Below the pieces are notes generated by a model that worked only from the letters and a program-made list of their open reading frames with translations, was not told the DNA's origin and searched no databases. This document shows, one piece after another, positions 5,916 through 7,988 of a DNA stretch of 7,988 bases. Each line of letters begins with the position of its first letter. The stretch's first letter is position 1. Origin of the DNA: Sphaerochaeta sp. Its GTDB lineage: Bacteria > Spirochaetota > Spirochaetia > Sphaerochaetales > Sphaerochaetaceae. Location of the stretch: contig DMOO01000071.1 in assembly GCA_003456855.1 (NCBI GenBank), forward strand, positions 1 through 7,988, read 5' to 3'. The position numbers and the translations under genes are program-made.

Positions 5916-7033
5916 GCGAAATCCTTAGAATAAAGCCTGTAATCAAAGATTACGCATGGGGAAACGATGCCTTCATAGCAGACCTTCTGGGCCTTGAGCA
6001 CGACGGTCCGAAGGCCGAGCTCTGGATGGGGGCACACAGGCAAGGCAGCGCCATAGTCGAGCAGACAGGCGAGAAGCTCTGCGATTATCTTGATTCAAAC
6101 GGCCAGTTCGCCGGTCTTGAGAACGCGGACCAGTTCCCGTATCTCTTCAAGGTCCTGGCAATCGCACAGGCATTGAGCATCCAGTGCCATCCCGATGCAG
6201 AGCAGGCCAAAGCAGGTTTTGCAGGGGAGTCTGACAAGCATTCAAGCGTTGAGAGGAAGAACTGGAACTACCAGGATTCAAACCCCAAGGCCGAGATGCT
6301 GTACGCCCTGACACCGGTCAGAGCCATGTGCGGCTTCAGGGAAATCGATACCATAAAGGAACTGCTCCAGAAAGCGGTCCCAAATCTTTATAAAGATCAT
6401 CTTGCCGAACTCGGTACGATTAAAGAGATTTTTGACACCATCTACAGACTGGATGAGGACACACTGTCCTTCGGCGAGGCCGAGCTTCTGAAGAACTGCG
6501 AGGAGCTGGGGGAGCCGATCTGCTCCCTGGTCAAGGAGCTTGGTGACAGGTACTTCGGTGATCCTGGCGTCTTCATGCCTCTCATGCTGAACATCGTCAA
6601 CCTTGAACCGGGACAGGCCATCTACCTCAAGCCTAGGGTTCTCCATGCCTACATCCGTGGAAACGGTGTGGAGCTTATGAACAACTCCGACAACGTGCTC
6701 AGGGCAGGTCTTACCAAGAAGCACATGGATGTGGATGAGCTTGAGAAGGTCATGTACGGCGAGAGCTACGATGCAAAGCCTATGGAGAGCGTCAAGGACC
6801 AGGGCGGCACTCACTTTGTGTGCGAGGGAGGCTTCACCCTGACGGCAATGGTGAACGGAAGCTACACCAACACCATCGGAGGTCCAAGGATCCTGATCTG
6901 CACTGAAGGCGAGGCAAGGCTCAATGGGGACTTCATCCTGTCCAAGGGTCAGTGCTGCATTGTCGGAAGCGCACTTTCCGAGCTTAGGGTCGATGCCTCA
7001 GGTGCCACCGTCTTCATGGCAAGCGCAAACTGA
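5912..7033 (+). CDS. manA: Mannose-6-phosphate isomerase, class I
   Basis: The 373-residue cytosolic zinc enzyme interconverts mannose 6-phosphate and fructose 6-phosphate, linking mannose use to glycolysis and sugar-nucleotide supply. Type I landmarks: DYAWG near the N-terminus, AELWMGAH, FPYLFKVLAIAQALSIQCHPD, NPKAEM, ALTPVRAMCGF, and HAYIRGNGVELMNNSDNVLRAGLT. Metal ligands by family pattern are Gln91, His93, Glu128 and His245, with catalytic Arg264; the His-to-Arg distance of 19 equals that of the yeast enzymes. The ATG at 5912 overlaps the yihY stop (ATGA), with GGAG at 5895-5898 rather far upstream. An in-frame ATG at 5837 would add 25 residues inside yihY and before the conserved N-terminus, so it was not used. 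It is the last gene of the three-gene operon. A short AT-rich patch lies at 6380-6435. Confidence 0.95.
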   Translation: MSEILRIKPVIKDYAWGNDAFIADLLGLEHDGPKAELWMGAHRQGSAIVEQTGEKLCDYLDSNGQFAGLENADQFPYLFKVLAIAQALSIQCHPDAEQAKAGFAGESDKHSSVERKNWNYQDSNPKAEMLYALTPVRAMCGFREIDTIKELLQKAVPNLYKDHLAELGTIKEIFDTIYRLDEDTLSFGEAELLKNCEELGEPICSLVKELGDRYFGDPGVFMPLMLNIVNLEPGQAIYLKPRVLHAYIRGNGVELMNNSDNVLRAGLTKKHMDVDELEKVMYGESYDAKPMESVKDQGGTHFVCEGGFTLTAMVNGSYTNTIGGPRILICTEGEARLNGDFILSKGQCCIVGSALSELRVDASGATVFMASAN

Positions 7034-7056
7034 AAATACAATATTAATAAGGTGAG

Positions 7057-7086
7057 ATAGGGGATTTTGGTTTAATTTTGCCCTAT
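7057..7086. repeat. Inverted repeat after manA
   Basis: ATAGGG (7057-7062) and CCCTAT (7081-7086) form a 6-bp stem with an 18-base loop. The loop region holds a direct repeat ATTTTG at 7064 and 7075. No T-run follows, so it is a weak terminator candidate. The right arm merges with a perfect TATAAT at 7084-7089, so it could instead be regulatory. Confidence 0.3.
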
Positions 7087-7087
7087 A

Positions 7088-7149
7088 ATGTTATAATAAT
7101 AACATAATGTTAAAAAATATAACAACATCAATTGACCATTTAACATGTT
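7088..7149. promoter_or_regulatory. Cluster of AACAT/ATGTT boxes upstream of the symporter: candidate operator
   Basis: Six copies of AACAT or its complement ATGTT lie at 7088, 7101, 7107, 7124, 7142 and 7145. They build three palindromes: ATGTTAT-AATA-ATAACAT (7088-7105), TAACAT-A-ATGTTA (7100-7112) and AACATGTT (7142-7149). The last lies in the spacer of the candidate symporter promoter, where a bound regulator would block or alter RNA polymerase binding. Confidence 0.5.
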
Positions 7150-7159
7150 TCATTGTATT
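7132..7159 (+). promoter_or_regulatory. Candidate promoter of the symporter gene
   Basis: TTGACC (7132-7137) matches the -35 consensus at 5 of 6, and after 16 bases TGTATT (7154-7159) matches the -10 consensus at 4 of 6. The start point would be near 7166, leaving a short leader that contains the ribosome site. Perfect TATAAT boxes at 7084 and 7092 are alternative -10 elements, but no good -35 lies at the right distance. Confidence 0.4.
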
Positions 7160-7171
7160 CCAAAGTGACTT

Positions 7172-7176
7172 GGAGG
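7172..7176 (+). promoter_or_regulatory. Ribosome binding site of the symporter gene
   Basis: GGAGG ends 6 bases before the ATG at 7183. This is the strongest Shine-Dalgarno in the window and it fixes the start and reading frame of the gene. Confidence 0.85.
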
Positions 7177-7182
7177 TATTCA

Positions 7183-7988
7183 ATGATCATCAAGATTTTG
7201 CTTCTTGTGGTTTTCTTTGGAATCATGATTGGTGTAGGACTTGTCTGCAGAAAGCAGGCAAAGGATGTCCACGGCTTCGTGCTCGGCGGACGCAATGTAG
7301 GCCCATGGCTCTCTGCCTTCGCCTATGGAACCAGCTACTTCTCAGCTGTCATCTTCGTCGGCTATGCCGGACAGTTCGGCTGGAAGTTCGGAATTGCATC
7401 CACCTGGGTCGGACTCGGAAACGCGTTCATCGGCTCGCTTCTTGCCTGGTCAATCCTGGGAAGAAGGACGAGGATCATGACGCAGCACCTCAAATCTGCC
7501 ACAATGCCGCAGTTCTTCGAGAACAGATTCAACAGCAAGGCCCTGAAGCTCATATCCTCGATAATCATCTTCGTGTTCCTCATTCCGTACACAGCATCAC
7601 TGTACAATGGCCTGAGCCGTCTGTTCGGAATGGGCTTCAACGTCGACTACACCATCTGCATCGTGGTCATGGCGGCCCTGACAGCCGTCTACGTCATCGC
7701 AGGTGGCTACATGGCCACAGCTGTCAACGACTTCATCCAGGGCCTTATAATGCTTGGTGGAATCATCGCCATCATCGCATCCGTTCTGAAGATAAACGGT
7801 GGCTTCGTAGGTTCCCTGAACGCCCTGGCTGCAATAGACGACGCCAGCGTGTCCACAACACCTGGAATCTTCGCATCCTTCTTCGGGCCGGATCCGTTCA
7901 GCCTTCTGTGCGTTGTCATCCTGACCTCCCTTGGAACCTGGGGACTGCCTCAGATGGTCCAGAAGTTCTACGCGATCAAGAGTGAGAA
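7183..7988 (+). CDS. Sodium:solute symporter (SSS) family transporter, 5' part; gene runs off the window end
   Basis: The frame is open from ATG 7183 to the last base (268 codons, about half of a typical 500-residue symporter). Hydrophobic segments start at residue 2. FVLGGRNVG (32-40) is the usual loop before the substrate/sodium helix AYGTSYFSAVIFVGYAG (47-63). YVIAGGYMATAVNDFIQG carries Asp183, which corresponds to Asp187 of the proline carrier PutP. TWGLPQMVQKFYAIKS matches the PutP-like GQP..RFMAIRS segment. The protein is a membrane carrier using the sodium gradient; the substrate (amino acid, sugar or organic acid) is not recognisable from this half. A 292-codon frame at 7107-7985 overlaps it out of frame but is an Arg/Cys/His-rich shadow. 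The gene has its own promoter region, separate from the manA operon. Confidence 0.92.
   Translation, partial: MIIKILLLVVFFGIMIGVGLVCRKQAKDVHGFVLGGRNVGPWLSAFAYGTSYFSAVIFVGYAGQFGWKFGIASTWVGLGNAFIGSLLAWSILGRRTRIMTQHLKSATMPQFFENRFNSKALKLISSIIIFVFLIPYTASLYNGLSRLFGMGFNVDYTICIVVMAALTAVYVIAGGYMATAVNDFIQGLIMLGGIIAIIASVLKINGGFVGSLNALAAIDDASVSTTPGIFASFFGPDPFSLLCVVILTSLGTWGLPQMVQKFYAIKSE

Noticed and set aside
6278..6814. 178-codon minus-strand frame inside manA
   Set aside because: It lies opposite conserved manA motifs, and shows no domain, ribosome site or promoter of its own.
7034..7182. Riboswitch or small RNA in the manA-symporter gap
   Set aside because: The region is extremely AT-rich with short palindromes only; no recognisable riboswitch core and no hairpin followed by a T-run was found.
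7107..7985. 292-codon plus-strand frame
   Set aside because: The composition is rich in Arg, Cys, His and Pro without motifs, its start lacks a ribosome site, and the overlapping frame from 7183 encodes a clear sodium:solute symporter with a strong GGAGG.

Overview
The window is ordinary bacterial chromosome with about 90% coding density. Genes are rich in G and C, intergenic stretches are strongly AT-rich, and several genes touch or overlap. Ferredoxin chemistry (a 16-cysteine polyferredoxin plus an aldehyde:ferredoxin oxidoreductase homologue), mannose 6-phosphate isomerase and a sodium:solute symporter suggest an anaerobic, sugar-fermenting bacterium. The long nucleoside kinase (uridine-kinase-like, with an N-terminal part beyond the window edge) and the symporter subtype fit Spirochaetota (Sphaerochaetaceae/Treponema-like) or Clostridia. 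This placement is an inference from protein style, not from a marker gene.

Left block (1-3397, + strand): the 3' part of a nucleoside kinase, a four-cluster [4Fe-4S] ferredoxin, and a divergent AOR-family protein. An 8-bp perfect inverted repeat and a possible promoter sit between the kinase and the ferredoxin. The ferredoxin and AOR genes are 2 bp apart and look like one catalytic/electron-transfer module. The AOR homologue keeps three cluster cysteines and the active-site Glu and His, but appears to have replaced the fourth cluster cysteine and several residues that contact the tungstopterin. This is the most unusual point in the window.

Middle (3305-4133): a YfcE-type metallophosphoesterase on the minus strand converges on the AOR gene and overlaps its 3' end by 93 bp. 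Upstream of it lies a 235-bp AT-rich divergent intergenic region with several inverted repeats. One is a 7-bp perfect stem just before the ribosome binding site of the next gene.

Right block (4134-7033, + strand): a tight three-gene operon of an alpha/beta hydrolase (monoacylglycerol lipase/lysophospholipase type), a YihY/BrkB-family membrane protein and manA. The gaps are 3 bp and a 4-bp ATGA overlap. After a 149-bp AT-rich regulatory gap, holding six copies of the pentamer AACAT/ATGTT, comes the first half of a sodium:solute symporter (7183 to the window end). That gene is in a different frame from the long spurious reading frame in the same place.

No tRNA, rRNA, CRISPR array, insertion sequence or phage gene was seen.
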